NCBI GenBank assembly: GCA_001421185.1
Contig: LJKK01000032.1
Span: 22,716-86,715, forward strand
DNA from: Methanomassiliicoccales archaeon RumEn M1
GTDB taxonomy: Archaea > Thermoplasmatota > Thermoplasmata > Methanomassiliicoccales > Methanomassiliicoccaceae
Direction of reading: 5' to 3'
Length of the DNA stretch: 64,000 nucleotides
The notes beneath the pieces were generated by a model. That model had not been told where the DNA came from and did not search any database. It saw only the letters and a list, made by a program, of their open reading frames with translations. This document shows positions 37,645 through 46,587 of the stretch, one piece after another; within the stretch, counting starts at the first letter, position 1; each line of letters opens with the position of its first letter. The translations under genes and the position numbers were made by a program.

Positions 37645-38683
37645 ATGAGATCGCCTTTGGAGATGAGCTACAGCGAGGGCGCGTCCTCGTTCGACGCTGA
37701 TGAGGAGCTTCGCCGACTGATAGAGGCCATGGAAATCCAGATAGCCATAATCGGCTGCGGAGGAGGAGGCTCCAACACCGTCGGCAGGCTGGCCCAGGTG
37801 GGAGTGGGGAAGGCCATCCTGGTGGCAGCCAACAGCGATGCGCGGCATCTCCTGGGCATCAAGGCGCCCGTGCGCATCATCCTGGGCAAGGAGACCACCC
37901 GGGGGCTGGGCGCGGGGTCCATGCCCCGCGTGGGCCGGATGGCCGCCGAGGAGGCGCGGGACGATATCCGGAAGCAGATCGAGGACTGCAGGATCGTGTT
38001 CGTCACCGCCGGCCTGGGCGGCGGCACCGGCACCGGGGCCGCGCCCTACGTGGCCGAGATGGCGCAGAGGAACGGTTCGCTGGTGATCGGCGTGGTGACC
38101 CTGCCGTTCCAGGCGGAGGGCAGGATCCGCATGGACAACGCGCTGCGCGGGCTGGAGGAGATGAGCAGGTACTGCGACACCACCATCGTCATCCATAACG
38201 ACCAGCTGCTCAAGCTGGTCCCCAAGCTGCCCCTGGAGGTGGCGTTCAGGGTGGCCGACGAGGTGCTCATGCAGAGCATCAAGGGCATCAAGGACATCAT
38301 CACCCGTCCCGGCCTGGTCAACGTGGACTTCAACGACATCTCGAGCATCATGCGCAACGGAGGCATGGCCACCATCGGGATGGGGGGAGAGCGATGAGCC
38401 CAAGGAGCGGGTCAGCATCGCGGTGGAGGACGCGTTGGCGTCCCCTCTGCTGGGAGAGGTCAACCTCACCACCGCCCGGGGCGCGCTGGTGCGGGTGCAG
38501 GGCGGGCCCGACATGACCGTATCGGAGGCGGAGCGGGCCGCGCAGATGGTCAGCGAGCGCATCAACCCCCGCGCCAGGATCATATGGGGATGCTCCATCG
38601 ACGAGGAGCTGGAGGGCAAGATGAAGGTGATGGTGGTCATCACCGGCGTGACCTCCCCCTGCATTCCACCCCGGGGGCGATGA
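37645..38683 (+). CDS. ftsZ: cell division protein FtsZ, with apparent frameshift
   Basis: Tubulin-like GTPase that forms the division ring. After a 30-residue tail come GCGGGGSNTVGRL, the signature GGGTGTGAAP and the T7-loop motif NVDFNDI with the catalytic Asp residues. The first frame ends in TGA just after GMATIGMGG because a G6 run (38382-38387) is one base too long. With five Gs the protein continues through ESDEPKERVSIAVEDALASP to the C-terminal beta-sheet domain (KVMVVITGV) and stops at 38683, about 345 residues. The stop overlaps the rnp2 start (ATGA). Confidence 0.93.
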
Positions 38684-38976
38684 CCATGTTGATGAAGTCC
38701 AAGAGAGGGCGCAGAAGGTACATCGCCTTCGCCACCGAGCCGTCCACCTACGAGGAGATGCTGCAATCCCTGGGCTCCGCCCTGAAGGGCGCCGGCATCG
38801 GGTCGTTCAAGATCATCCAGTACGACGGGGAGAAGGGCATCGTGCGCGTGCGGCGAGAGGACCAGAAGGCCGCGGTGGAGGCGCTGGGCCTTCCCACAGA
38901 GGGGCTTAGGATCAGGACCCTGGCCGCCTCGGGCACTCTTCGCACATTACGCGAGCGGTTCTTCCAGCCGAAATAA
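38680..38976 (+). CDS. rnp2: RNase P protein component 2 (Pop5)
   Basis: Subunit of archaeal RNase P, which removes tRNA 5' leaders. About 98 residues; the RRRYIAFATEP start, the acidic helix YEEMLQSLGSALKGAG and GIVRVRREDQKAAVEAL fit Pop5. ATG 38680 overlaps the ftsZ stop; ATG 38686 or 38692 are possible. Pop5 genes commonly lie just before the proteasome/exosome cluster, as here. Confidence 0.85.
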   Translation: MTMLMKSKRGRRRYIAFATEPSTYEEMLQSLGSALKGAGIGSFKIIQYDGEKGIVRVRREDQKAAVEALGLPTEGLRIRTLAASGTLRTLRERFFQPK

Positions 38977-39271
38977 GATGGCGGAACGAAACGCGGCGTT
39001 CCGATGCCTGACATCGCCATGATCATGTTCCTGCTAGGCGGGCGATGGCCGCGAGGAACGGCATCCTACGGATCTTGCGCCCACCATCGCGCGACATGTT
39101 GATGTAGGCGGCGTTCTAGAGGGTAAGAGAGGGCACGTTCCGGTCGCCCTCAGGCCGTCCGCTCCCAGGGAAAATGAGATATATACCAGGGAGTGGTTTA
39201 TTCGCTTCCAGAGGATATAAGCTATATATCGGAGTAGAGCTTTAAGAGAGATTCGCGCTAGGAGTGATGTA
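38977..39271. other. intergenic region before psmA
   Basis: Begins with a hairpin CGGAACG...CGTTCCG (about 38983-39003) that may end the ftsZ-rnp2 message. From 39178 it is AT-rich with candidate TATA boxes (GATATATA about 39178-39185, GCTATATATC about 39221-39230, CTTTAA near 39240), followed by the Shine-Dalgarno GGAGTG ahead of psmA. No gene was seen. Confidence 0.45.
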
Positions 39272-39994
39272 ATGCAACCAGGACAAATGGCATATGATCG
39301 GGCCATCACCGTGTTCTCGCCAGACGGAAGGCTCTTCCAGGTAGAGTATGCAAGGGAAGCAGTCAAGAGGGGTACCACCACCGTCGGGCTGAAGTTCAAG
39401 GACGGGGCGGTCCTCATCGTGGACAAGAGGATAGCCAGCCGGTTAATGGAGCCCAAGTCCATCGAGAAGATCTTCCAGATCGACGAGCACATCGGCTGCG
39501 CCACCTCGGGCCTGGTCGCTGACGCCAGGGTCCTGGTGGACAACGCCCGCGTGACCGCCCAGGTAAGCAAGATCACCTATGACGAGAAGATCAGCGTGGA
39601 GATGCTGGTCAAGAGGATCTGCGACTACAAGCAGAACTACACCCAGTACGGCGGCGTGAGGCCGTTCGGGACCGCCCTTCTGGTGGCCGGCGTGGACGAC
39701 CAGGGCGTTCACCTGTTCGAGACCGATCCCTCGGGAGCGCTCGTATCGTACAAGGCGGGCAGCATCGGCGCCGGCCGCAACGTGGTGATGGAGGTCTTCG
39801 AGGAGCAGTACCAGGAGGGAATGGAGATGGAGGACGCCATCGTCCTCGGTCTCAGGGCCCTTAAGAAGGCCACCGAAGAGGAGAGCCTCAACCCCAAGTC
39901 GGTAGAGATCGGCGTGGTACGCGCTGGATCCAACTTCCGCCGCCTCGACGACGCAGAGGTCGAGAAGGTGGTGGAGAAGGCCAACAGCGCCTGA
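39272..39994 (+). CDS. psmA: proteasome subunit alpha
   Basis: Outer-ring subunit of the archaeal 20S proteasome. The N-terminal signature YDRAITVFSPDGRLFQVEYA forms the gate region and the alpha-specific helix; the rest has the Ntn-hydrolase fold without a catalytic Thr. 240 residues, normal. It starts the long cluster running to pfdB; sdo1 follows 10 bases later. Confidence 0.97.
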   Translation: MQPGQMAYDRAITVFSPDGRLFQVEYAREAVKRGTTTVGLKFKDGAVLIVDKRIASRLMEPKSIEKIFQIDEHIGCATSGLVADARVLVDNARVTAQVSKITYDEKISVEMLVKRICDYKQNYTQYGGVRPFGTALLVAGVDDQGVHLFETDPSGALVSYKAGSIGAGRNVVMEVFEEQYQEGMEMEDAIVLGLRALKKATEEESLNPKSVEIGVVRAGSNFRRLDDAEVEKVVEKANSA

Positions 39995-40004
39995 GCGTGG
40001 GCAG

Positions 40005-40709
40005 ATGGTCGATGTCGACGAGGCCATAATAGGAAGGCTGGAGTCGCACGGCGAGACCTTCGAGATCCTGATCGATCCCCGGGTCGTCAACCTCGTCCGC
40101 GATGGCAAGGAGGTCGACCTGTCGGAGCACATGGTGATCGACGAGATCTTCCGCGACGCCCGCAAGGGCACCAGGCCGGAAGAGAAGAAGATCGAGGAGG
40201 TGTTCGGCACCAGCGATCCGCTGGCCATCGCCCGGCACATCATTCTCAAGGGCGAGGTCCAGCTGACCACCCAGCAGCGCAAGGAGATGCAGGAGAGCAA
40301 GCGCCGCCGGGTGGTCGCCATCATCGCCCGCAACGCCATCAACCCTCAGACCGGCGCCCCGCATCCTCCCGCCCGCATCGAGGCGGCCATGGAGGAGGCG
40401 AGGGTGCACATCGACCCGTTCAAATCGGCGGAATCGCAGGTGGAGGGCGTCCTGAAGGTCCTCCGCCCCATGATGCCCATCCGTTTCGACAAGGTCCGTA
40501 TAGCGGTGCGCCTCACCGGCGAACAGTATGGCCGGTGCTACGACTTCATCAACAGGTCGGGGAAGGTGACCAAGGAGGAATGGCATTCTAGCGGTTCGTG
40601 GATCGGTGTCGTGGAGCTTCCCGCGGGCCTACGAGATGATTTTCTGTCCGGGCTCAACGAGATCACCAAGGGTGAAGTGGACACCAAGATATTGAAAGGG
40701 ACCATCTAG
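40005..40709 (+). CDS. sdo1: ribosome assembly factor SBDS
   Basis: Archaeal homologue of the Shwachman-Bodian-Diamond protein, which promotes release of aIF6 from the large subunit. The 234-residue protein has the three domains in order: N-terminal FYSH (FEILIDPRVVNLVRDG), central helices (LTTQQRKEMQESKRRRVVAII) and a C-terminal ferredoxin-like domain. Stop codon TAG. Adjacent to psmA and the exosome genes as in many archaea. Confidence 0.96.
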   Translation: MVDVDEAIIGRLESHGETFEILIDPRVVNLVRDGKEVDLSEHMVIDEIFRDARKGTRPEEKKIEEVFGTSDPLAIARHIILKGEVQLTTQQRKEMQESKRRRVVAIIARNAINPQTGAPHPPARIEAAMEEARVHIDPFKSAESQVEGVLKVLRPMMPIRFDKVRIAVRLTGEQYGRCYDFINRSGKVTKEEWHSSGSWIGVVELPAGLRDDFLSGLNEITKGEVDTKILKGTI

Positions 40710-40812
40710 AATAATATTAAGTCTTAAAACATGTTTCCGCGACAAGGCGTATCAGAACATATAGAAGGACAATATACAGTTCGATCCGGACGTTTGTACA
40801 TGGAGATAACAT

Positions 40813-41514
40813 ATGACCAATGATGTTTCAAGGCAAGAACGGGAGATCGTCATGCCAGGAGATCTCCTTGATGGCGATAAGTTAAAACCGGGGGCCGGGA
40901 CCTATGTGTCGGACGGGAAGATCTATGCGGCCGTGCTCGGTATCAAGACGGTCAAGTCGAACTACGTCAATATCATACCCATGGGCGGGAGGTACATCCC
41001 CTGCGTGGGGGACAGCGTCATAGGGAAGGTGGAGGACATCGGTCCGTCCAACTGGCTCATCGACATCAACGCGCCCCACCCCGCTCCGCTGCATGTCAAC
41101 GAGGTCCCCTGGAGGGTGGAGTTCGGGGACACCGCGAGATACATGAACGTAGGGGACGTCATCCTGGCCAAGATCCTCATGGTCGATGAGACGATGAGGT
41201 TCCAGGTGACCATGAAGGACCAGGGGCTGAGGAAGCTCCAGGACGGGCAGATCATGGAGATCTCCCCCACCAAGGTGCCGAGGGTGATAGGCAAGAGCGG
41301 CTCGATGATCCAGATGATCAAGGGATACACGAACTGCCGCATCTTCGTCGGCCAGAACGGAAGGATATGGCTGGATGGCGAGGTGGACAACATCATGCAC
41401 GCCATCAAGGCCATACAGATGATCGAGCAGGACGCCCATTCTTTCGGGCTCACTGAGAAAGTGAAGGAGTACCTGGAGAGCGTGACGCAGCAGACGGCTG
41501 CCGCTCCCGAGTGA
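40813..41514 (+). CDS. rrp4: exosome complex RNA-binding protein Rrp4
   Basis: Cap subunit of the archaeal exosome that feeds RNA to the Rrp41/Rrp42 ring. Domains: N-terminal PGDLL segment, an S1 domain (about residues 65-140) and a KH domain with the loop [12 protein letters not shown]. 233 residues. GGAG lies 8 bases before ATG 40813. There is a 100-base AT-rich gap after sdo1 that may hold an internal promoter. Confidence 0.96.
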   Translation: MTNDVSRQEREIVMPGDLLDGDKLKPGAGTYVSDGKIYAAVLGIKTVKSNYVNIIPMGGRYIPCVGDSVIGKVEDIGPSNWLIDINAPHPAPLHVNEVPWRVEFGDTARYMNVGDVILAKILMVDETMRFQVTMKDQGLRKLQDGQIMEISPTKVPRVIGKSGSMIQMIKGYTNCRIFVGQNGRIWLDGEVDNIMHAIKAIQMIEQDAHSFGLTEKVKEYLESVTQQTAAAPE

Positions 41515-41524
41515 GGTTGATCAC

Positions 41525-42292
41525 ATGTCAGGAACACCCAGTGATATCAAGCTTATCGACGAGAACGGAATAAGGATAGACGGCCGCAAGGTGGACGAGA
41601 TGCGGCCCCTCAAGATCGAGGCGGGAGTGTTGAAGAGAGCGGACGGCTCCGCCTACCTGGAGTGGGGAAAGAACAAGGTCATCGCCGCTGTCTACGGCCC
41701 CCGCGAGTGCCACCCGCGCCACATGCAGAACCCCGCCAAGGCCATCGTGCAGTGCAAGTACAACATGATGTCGTTCTCGGTCAGCGACCGCAAGAGGCCC
41801 GGCCCGGACCGGAGGTCCATCGAGATCTCCAAGATCATCTCCGAGGCGCTCGAGAACGTCGTCTTCACCGAGAACTTCCCCCGGACCTCGATCGATGTCT
41901 ACATCGAGGTGTTGCAGGCCAATGCCGGCACCAGGGTGGCCGGCCTGACCGCCGCCTCGGTGGCGCTGGCCGACGCCGGCATCCCCATGAAGGACCTGGT
42001 CCCGGCCGTGGCGGTAGGAAAGGCCGACGGCCAGATCGTCCTGGACCTCAACAAGGAGGAGGATAACTACGGCAGCGCCGACCTTCCCATCGCCATGATC
42101 CCCCGCACCGGCGAGGTGGTCCTCATGCAGATGGACGGCCACATGACCATGGAAGAGGTCGACATCGCGCTGGGATATGCGACGAAGGCCTGCCGGGAGA
42201 TCTACGAGGTTCAGAAGGACGCCCTGCGCCGACGCTACGCCGTGCAGGCCGGAGCGGTTGACGAGGACGACTCGTCCGATGAGGAGGCCTGA
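41525..42292 (+). CDS. rrp41: exosome complex exonuclease Rrp41
   Basis: Catalytic RNase PH-type subunit that degrades RNA phosphorolytically from the 3' end. Motifs: [13 protein letters not shown], the phosphate/RNA arginines in [11 protein letters not shown] and [11 protein letters not shown], and the acidic active site around [13 protein letters not shown]. 255 residues; the tail is acidic ([10 protein letters not shown]). Ten bases after rrp4 and 2 bases before rrp42. Confidence 0.97.
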   Translation: MSGTPSDIKLIDENGIRIDGRKVDEMRPLKIEAGVLKRADGSAYLEWGKNKVIAAVYGPRECHPRHMQNPAKAIVQCKYNMMSFSVSDRKRPGPDRRSIEISKIISEALENVVFTENFPRTSIDVYIEVLQANAGTRVAGLTAASVALADAGIPMKDLVPAVAVGKADGQIVLDLNKEEDNYGSADLPIAMIPRTGEVVLMQMDGHMTMEEVDIALGYATKACREIYEVQKDALRRRYAVQAGAVDEDDSSDEEA

Positions 42293-42294
42293 GA

Positions 42295-43067
42295 ATGGCA
42301 GAAGACGTTATCTCACAGATCAAGAAGGGACATATCCACAAGCTTCTCAGCATGGGCAGGAGGGTGGACGGCCGCGCGGCGACGAGTACAGGCCCATCGT
42401 GGTGGAGAAGGGCATCATCGAGAGCGCCCAGGGCTCCGCCCGGGTTAAGATCGGCAACACCGACGTGGTAGTCGGCATCAAGATGGACGTGGGCTCGCCG
42501 TTCGCGGACACCCCCGACCGCGGCGTGCTGACGACCAACGCCGAGCTCATCCCCCTGGCCTCCCCCACCTTCGAGTCGGGACCTCCAGACCCGGCCGCCA
42601 TCGAGCTCTCGAGGGTGGTCGACCGCGGCATCCGCGAGTCGGAGATGATCGACCTGCAGAAGCTGTGCATCAAGGAGGGCGAGGAGGTCTGGATCAACTT
42701 CGTGGACATCTACGTCCTCGACTACGACGGCAACTTGTTCGACGCCTGCTTCTACGGGGCGCTCGCCGCCCTCAAGAACACCGTCGTTCCGGCGGCGGAG
42801 CACGGCAAGGGGGACGACTACCCCATGCCGCTGCGCCACTACCCCGTTCAGACCACTGCCGTGAAGATAGAAAACTCTATATTATTTGACCCGACTCTGG
42901 ACGAAGAGAAGGTCGCGGATGCTCGCCTTACGGTCACCACCGACGAGAACGGTGACCTCAGGGCCATGCAGAAGGGGCTTGCCGGCGCTCTGACGCTGGA
43001 CGAGGTCAAGATGATAATCGACACGTCCCGGCGCCTGAGCAATGGCATCAGAGAGATCATAGGGTGA
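42295..43067 (+). CDS. rrp42: exosome complex component Rrp42, with apparent frameshift
   Basis: Structural RNase PH-like partner of Rrp41. ATG 42295 reads MAEDVISQIKKGHIHK and LLSMGRRVDGR, then the frame is lost in the GC-repeat GCCGCGCGGCG at 42371-42381. Restoring one base (for example another G) continues into GDEYRPIVVEKGIIESAQG and the rest of the domain, which ends NGIREIIG. This gives about 257 residues, normal for Rrp42. The TGA stop overlaps a GTG nine bases before the L37Ae ATG. Confidence 0.93.
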
Positions 43068-43072
43068 TACAC

Positions 43073-43339
43073 ATGTCCAAATCAACCGAGAAAGCAGGAA
43101 GCTCCGGCCGTTTCGGCACCCGCTACGGCGTCGTCGTACGCAACAGGGTCCGCGACATCGACAAGATGCGCACGGCCAAGCACGAGTGCCCCCGCTGTCA
43201 CCGCGAGGGCGTGAGCAGGGTCGCCAGCGGGATCTGGCAGTGCAGGACCTGCGATGCCAAGTTCGCGGCTGGTGCCTACACCCCGGCGTCCAAGAAGGCG
43301 CCGGCGCTGATGTCCGCGACCGAGGAACAGGGTGAGTGA
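43073..43339 (+). CDS. rpl37ae: 50S ribosomal protein L37Ae
   Basis: Large-subunit zinc ribosomal protein. The zinc ribbon CPRCHREGVSRVASG ... CRTCDAKFAAGAY and the N-terminal SSGRFGTRYGVVVRNRV are diagnostic. 88 residues from ATG 43073; GTG 43064 would add three. Two bases separate it from rpoP. Confidence 0.95.
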   Translation: MSKSTEKAGSSGRFGTRYGVVVRNRVRDIDKMRTAKHECPRCHREGVSRVASGIWQCRTCDAKFAAGAYTPASKKAPALMSATEEQGE

Positions 43340-43341
43340 GC

Positions 43342-43476
43342 ATGTATAAGTGCGGGAGATGCGACGAGCCTGTCCGTTCGAACGTCAACACCGTTGGCAT
43401 TCAGTGCGAGAAGTGCGGCTCCAAGATCTTCTACAAGGAAAGGCCCAACGTGAAGAAGGAAGTCCGGCCCAGGTGA
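43342..43476 (+). CDS. rpoP: DNA-directed RNA polymerase subunit P (Rpb12)
   Basis: A 44-residue zinc-binding polymerase subunit. It shows CGRCDEPV near the start and CEKCGSKI mid-way, the four-cysteine Rpb12 ribbon, and a basic tail with FYKERP and VKKEVRPR. It lies in its usual place between L37Ae and Pcc1. Too short for common ORF cut-offs, but the frame and context are clear. Confidence 0.93.
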   Translation: MYKCGRCDEPVRSNVNTVGIQCEKCGSKIFYKERPNVKKEVRPR

Positions 43477-43479
43477 GGG

Positions 43480-43722
43480 ATGCCCCGGGCAACCCTCCGG
43501 CTGGCCACCCCGCACGCACCAGCAGTATTGGGCGCGCTCTCCCCCGAGGTGGGGAGGGAGATCCCCCGCACCCGGGTCAAGCTGACCCGCGATGACGGGG
43601 ACATCGTCCTGGACGTCGAGGCCTCCGACCTCGGAGCGCTCCGGGCCGCCCTCAACTCATATCTTAGATGGATAGAGATCTCCGAGCAGATCTCCAACAT
43701 GGTAGGTGAACAGGATGGATGA
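43480..43722 (+). CDS. pcc1: KEOPS complex subunit Pcc1
   Basis: Small dimerising subunit of KEOPS, needed for t6A37 on tRNA. The 80-residue protein ends with the Pcc1 helix LGALRAALNSYLRWIEISEQI; the middle has LTRDDGDIVLDVEASD. Starts 3 bases after rpoP and overlaps the pfdB start by eight bases. A second Pcc1-like gene lies at 4806-5033. Confidence 0.85.
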   Translation: MPRATLRLATPHAPAVLGALSPEVGREIPRTRVKLTRDDGDIVLDVEASDLGALRAALNSYLRWIEISEQISNMVGEQDG

Positions 43723-44083
43723 ATTGAGCCCCAAGGTCCAAAACCAGATCGCACAGTTCCAGCAGTTGCAGCAGCAGCTCCAGGCGCTGGTCAACCAGAA
43801 GTACCAGCTGGATGTACAGCTCAAGGAGATGCAGCGCACCGTCGAAGAGCTGAACAAGGCTCCCGCCGACGTCACGGTGTACAAGAGCGTTGGCTCCCTC
43901 CTCATCAAGGCCCAGGGCAAGGATGAGCTGCTCAAGGAGATCGAAGAGGGCAAGGAGACCATGGAGATCCGCGTGAAGTCGCTGGACCGCCAGGAGAAGA
44001 CCCTCCGGGACCGCTATCAGCAGCTCCAGGAGCAGATCAGCAAGGCGTTCGGTCCGGCCGCCCAGGGCGGACAGGCCTTCTGA
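43715..44083 (+). CDS. pfdB: prefoldin subunit beta
   Basis: Subunit of the hexameric chaperone that passes unfolded proteins to the thermosome. Two long coiled-coil helices flank a short beta-hairpin (VYKSVGSLLIKA); the Gln-rich first helix contains QFQQLQQQLQALVNQKYQ. About 122 residues. ATG 43715 has AGGTG upstream and overlaps the pcc1 end; GTG 43706 is less likely. Confidence 0.95.
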   Translation: MDELSPKVQNQIAQFQQLQQQLQALVNQKYQLDVQLKEMQRTVEELNKAPADVTVYKSVGSLLIKAQGKDELLKEIEEGKETMEIRVKSLDRQEKTLRDRYQQLQEQISKAFGPAAQGGQAF

Positions 44084-44155
44084 AACCCCTTCCCCTCAAA
44101 CCCCCATCGCTTCTTCTAGAAACTGCCAAATAGGCTATCCACATACCTCCGACAG

Positions 44156-45131
44156 ATGCTTATCGACATAGTCCAGGCGTTACAGGGGCCAGGGCGCAAG
44201 GTCGTCCTACTTCACGGTAATGCCGACCCGGATGCCCTGGGGAGCGCTTTTGCCATTCAGCAGGCGTTCGGGGATGTCGCCATCGCCGCTCCCGGCGGCA
44301 TGGACCGCGTGTCCAAGGTGGTGGCCAGCAAGCTTTCCATCGAGGTCATGGAGACGGTCGACCTGTCGGAGTTCGACCTGGTGGCGGCGGTCGATTCATC
44401 CTCGGCCGAGCAGCTGGGAGTGGACGGCTCCCTGGTGACGGTCGTCATCGACCATCATGCCCCGACCGGCGCCTGGACCGGTCCGCTGCACCATATAGAC
44501 GAGAGCAGGCGCAGCTGCGCCGAGATCGTCCTGGACCTTCTGCACGAGGCCGGCCACGTGCCCGACCGGCGCACCGGCCTGGCCCTGGCGGCCGGCATGC
44601 TGACCGACAGCGGTCACTTCCGCTTCGCCAACGCCGCCCTCCTCAACAGCATGGCCACCGTGCTGCGCGAGTCGTCCATCGGCATGGACGAGATCATGGA
44701 CCTCACCGAGATGGAGTCGGACGTGTCCGAGAGGGTCTCGCAGCTCAAGGGCGCGCAGCGGCTCCGGTTCGACCGGGTGGGCGACAAGATCGCCGCCGTG
44801 TCGCAGGGAAGCGCCCACGAGAGCTCGGTGTGCCGAGCGATCATCCTGGCCGGGGCCGACGTGGCCTTCGTGGGCTCCCAGCGCGATGAGAACTTCCGCA
44901 TCAGCGCCCGGGCCAAGCAGGACCTGGTGCGCAAGGGCCTGCACCTGGGGAGGCTGCTGGACGCGGTTGGGGGCGAGACGGAGAACAGCGGGGGGCGGGC
45001 ACGCCGGGGCCGCCGGGCTCACGGGCAAGGGAGACGTGGAGGCGGTGCTCAACATGTGCATGTCCCGGGCCATGGACTTCCTGCGGGAGCTGCGGGACGC
45101 CGCCCGCGACCAGGCGGCCGAGAAGGAGTGA
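44156..45131 (+). CDS. DHH family phosphoesterase, with apparent frameshift
   Basis: A predicted RecJ/NrnA-like phosphoesterase of about 325 residues. The DHH domain has HGNADPDALGSA, an Asp in AVDSSS, the DHH triplet in VIDHHAPTG and a later DSGHFRFAN. The DHHA1 domain motif GGGHAGAAGLTG is reached only if the G6 run at 44990-44995 is read as five bases; the frame then ends in TGA at 45131. Without repair the C-terminus becomes an Arg/Gly-rich run-on. Such proteins often follow pfdB in archaeal superoperons. Converges on tyrS with no gap. Confidence 0.88.
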
Positions 45132-46178
45132 TCAGGCCTTCTCGAAGGAGGCCTTGAGGGCCTGGTAGTTCTCGGGGTGCTCCTCGAAGTACTTCCTCGA
45201 CGGGGCCAGCATGTCGCTCAGCGTCTTGGCCACGCCGTTCTTGAGGTCCATCGGGTGGAGGCCTCCGGACAGGTAGGCCGATTCCAGCTCCTCGTAGCTG
45301 TTGAACTCCAGCCGCCCCCCGAACTTCTCCGGCCGCTCGATGACCATCTGCGACATGCGGGGGAACAGGACGAGGCGGGCCATCGCCAGGATGGGGTTGC
45401 CCTCGACCTCGGGCGGGCAGAAGCCCTTCTTGATCTTCCTGGCGATGTCCTCCGGCGAATCGTGGATGAGGATCCCGCTGTCCGGATGGCTCTTGGACAT
45501 CTTGTTGGCGATGGGGTCCATGCGGTTGCCGCCCTGCAGTCCTGGCAGCAGCGGCGTGTGCAGCGCGACCGGGACCTTCCAATGCAGCTTCTCCGCCGCC
45601 TCGCGGGCCAGCATGTGGGCCCGGCGCTGGTCCAGGCCGGCGTAGGCCAGGTCGATGTCCAGGCGGAAGATGTCGGTGGCCTGCATGAGGGGGTAAAGGA
45701 ACTTGGACGAGTCCAGCTCGGCGTCGTCCTCCTTGCGTCCCATGATGGTCATGGCCCTCTTCACCCGGGACAGCGAGGTGACCTTGCCCACCTTCATGAG
45801 CATCCCCCAGTACTCGGTGGTGTCCATGATCTGGGAGGCCAGCACGTAGGTGACCTTGTCCCTCGGCACGCCCAGCGACTCGAAGGCGTCCTGCATGTAG
45901 TTGGCGCACAGCCTTATGCGCTCGATGTCGCCGCCCAGCTTGTCGTTGATGTAGGCGTGCCAGTCGGCCATGAAGATGATGACGTCGAAACCGGCGTCGA
46001 CCAGGTCCCTGATCTTGGATGCCACCAGGGCCCATCCCAGGTGGACCAGTCCGGACGGCTCGAACCCGATATACGCCCGGGGAGACTCCTTGGTGGCCAG
46101 GAGCTGCTTGAGCTCCTCCTCGGTGACGATCTCCTCGGCGTTCCTGGATACAAGGCGGTATCTCTCTTCGACGTCCAT
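45132..46178 (-). CDS. tyrS: tyrosyl-tRNA synthetase
   Basis: Charges tRNA-Tyr. The class I signatures are GFEPSGLVHLGWA (HIGH-like) near residue 38 and NKMSKSHPDSG (KMSKS) near residue 226. The 348-residue length and the lack of an S4 domain fit the archaeal type. ATG 46178. Stands alone on the minus strand. Confidence 0.95.
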   Translation of the reverse strand: MDVEERYRLVSRNAEEIVTEEELKQLLATKESPRAYIGFEPSGLVHLGWALVASKIRDLVDAGFDVIIFMADWHAYINDKLGGDIERIRLCANYMQDAFESLGVPRDKVTYVLASQIMDTTEYWGMLMKVGKVTSLSRVKRAMTIMGRKEDDAELDSSKFLYPLMQATDIFRLDIDLAYAGLDQRRAHMLAREAAEKLHWKVPVALHTPLLPGLQGGNRMDPIANKMSKSHPDSGILIHDSPEDIARKIKKGFCPPEVEGNPILAMARLVLFPRMSQMVIERPEKFGGRLEFNSYEELESAYLSGGLHPMDLKNGVAKTLSDMLAPSRKYFEEHPENYQALKASFEKA

Positions 46179-46309
46179 GTTAACCGTCCCAAGATACGGG
46201 CGGGCTTATAAAGAACTTGACCTTGGGGCGGGCCGCTGGCACCCACGCGGTAGATCGGGTCCCGTTGGCGAGGGCCTTACGCTCAGGCAGGCGTCCAGCC
46301 CGTTATGGA

Positions 46310-46582
46310 TCATCCGCCGGCCGTGACCGGCAGGAGCGAGATGGTGTCGCCGTCCCGGACGACCGTCTCGAGGCCGTCGAGGCTGAGGATGTTCTTGCCG
46401 TTGACGAGGACGTAGATCAGCTCGGACAGCTCCTCGCCTCGTGGATGTAACAGCTTCCCGATGCCCTCGTACCTCGACTCCAACGCTCCGAGGAAATCGC
46501 GCGCGGTGGTGCCGTCGAACTCGATCTCCGCCTGATTGACGCCCATGGCGGCGGCCGGGGGGCCGAAGGTACGGAACAGCAC
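46310..46582 (-). CDS. ubiquitin-like small archaeal modifier / MoaD-ThiS family protein
   Basis: A 90-residue beta-grasp protein that ends in a free Gly-Gly (LLPVTAGG), the mark of sulfur carriers and SAMP modifiers activated by an E1-like enzyme. The fold pattern is clear: FRTFGPP start, TARDFLGALESRYEGI helix, IYVLVNGKNI and TVVRDGDTISLLP. The start is GTG 46582, 5 bases after the stop of the flavoprotein gene, so the pair is likely co-translated. It could serve molybdopterin synthesis, tRNA thiolation or protein conjugation. Confidence 0.85.
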   Translation of the reverse strand: MLFRTFGPPAAAMGVNQAEIEFDGTTARDFLGALESRYEGIGKLLHPRGEELSELIYVLVNGKNILSLDGLETVVRDGDTISLLPVTAGG

Positions 46583-46587
46583 CCTGG

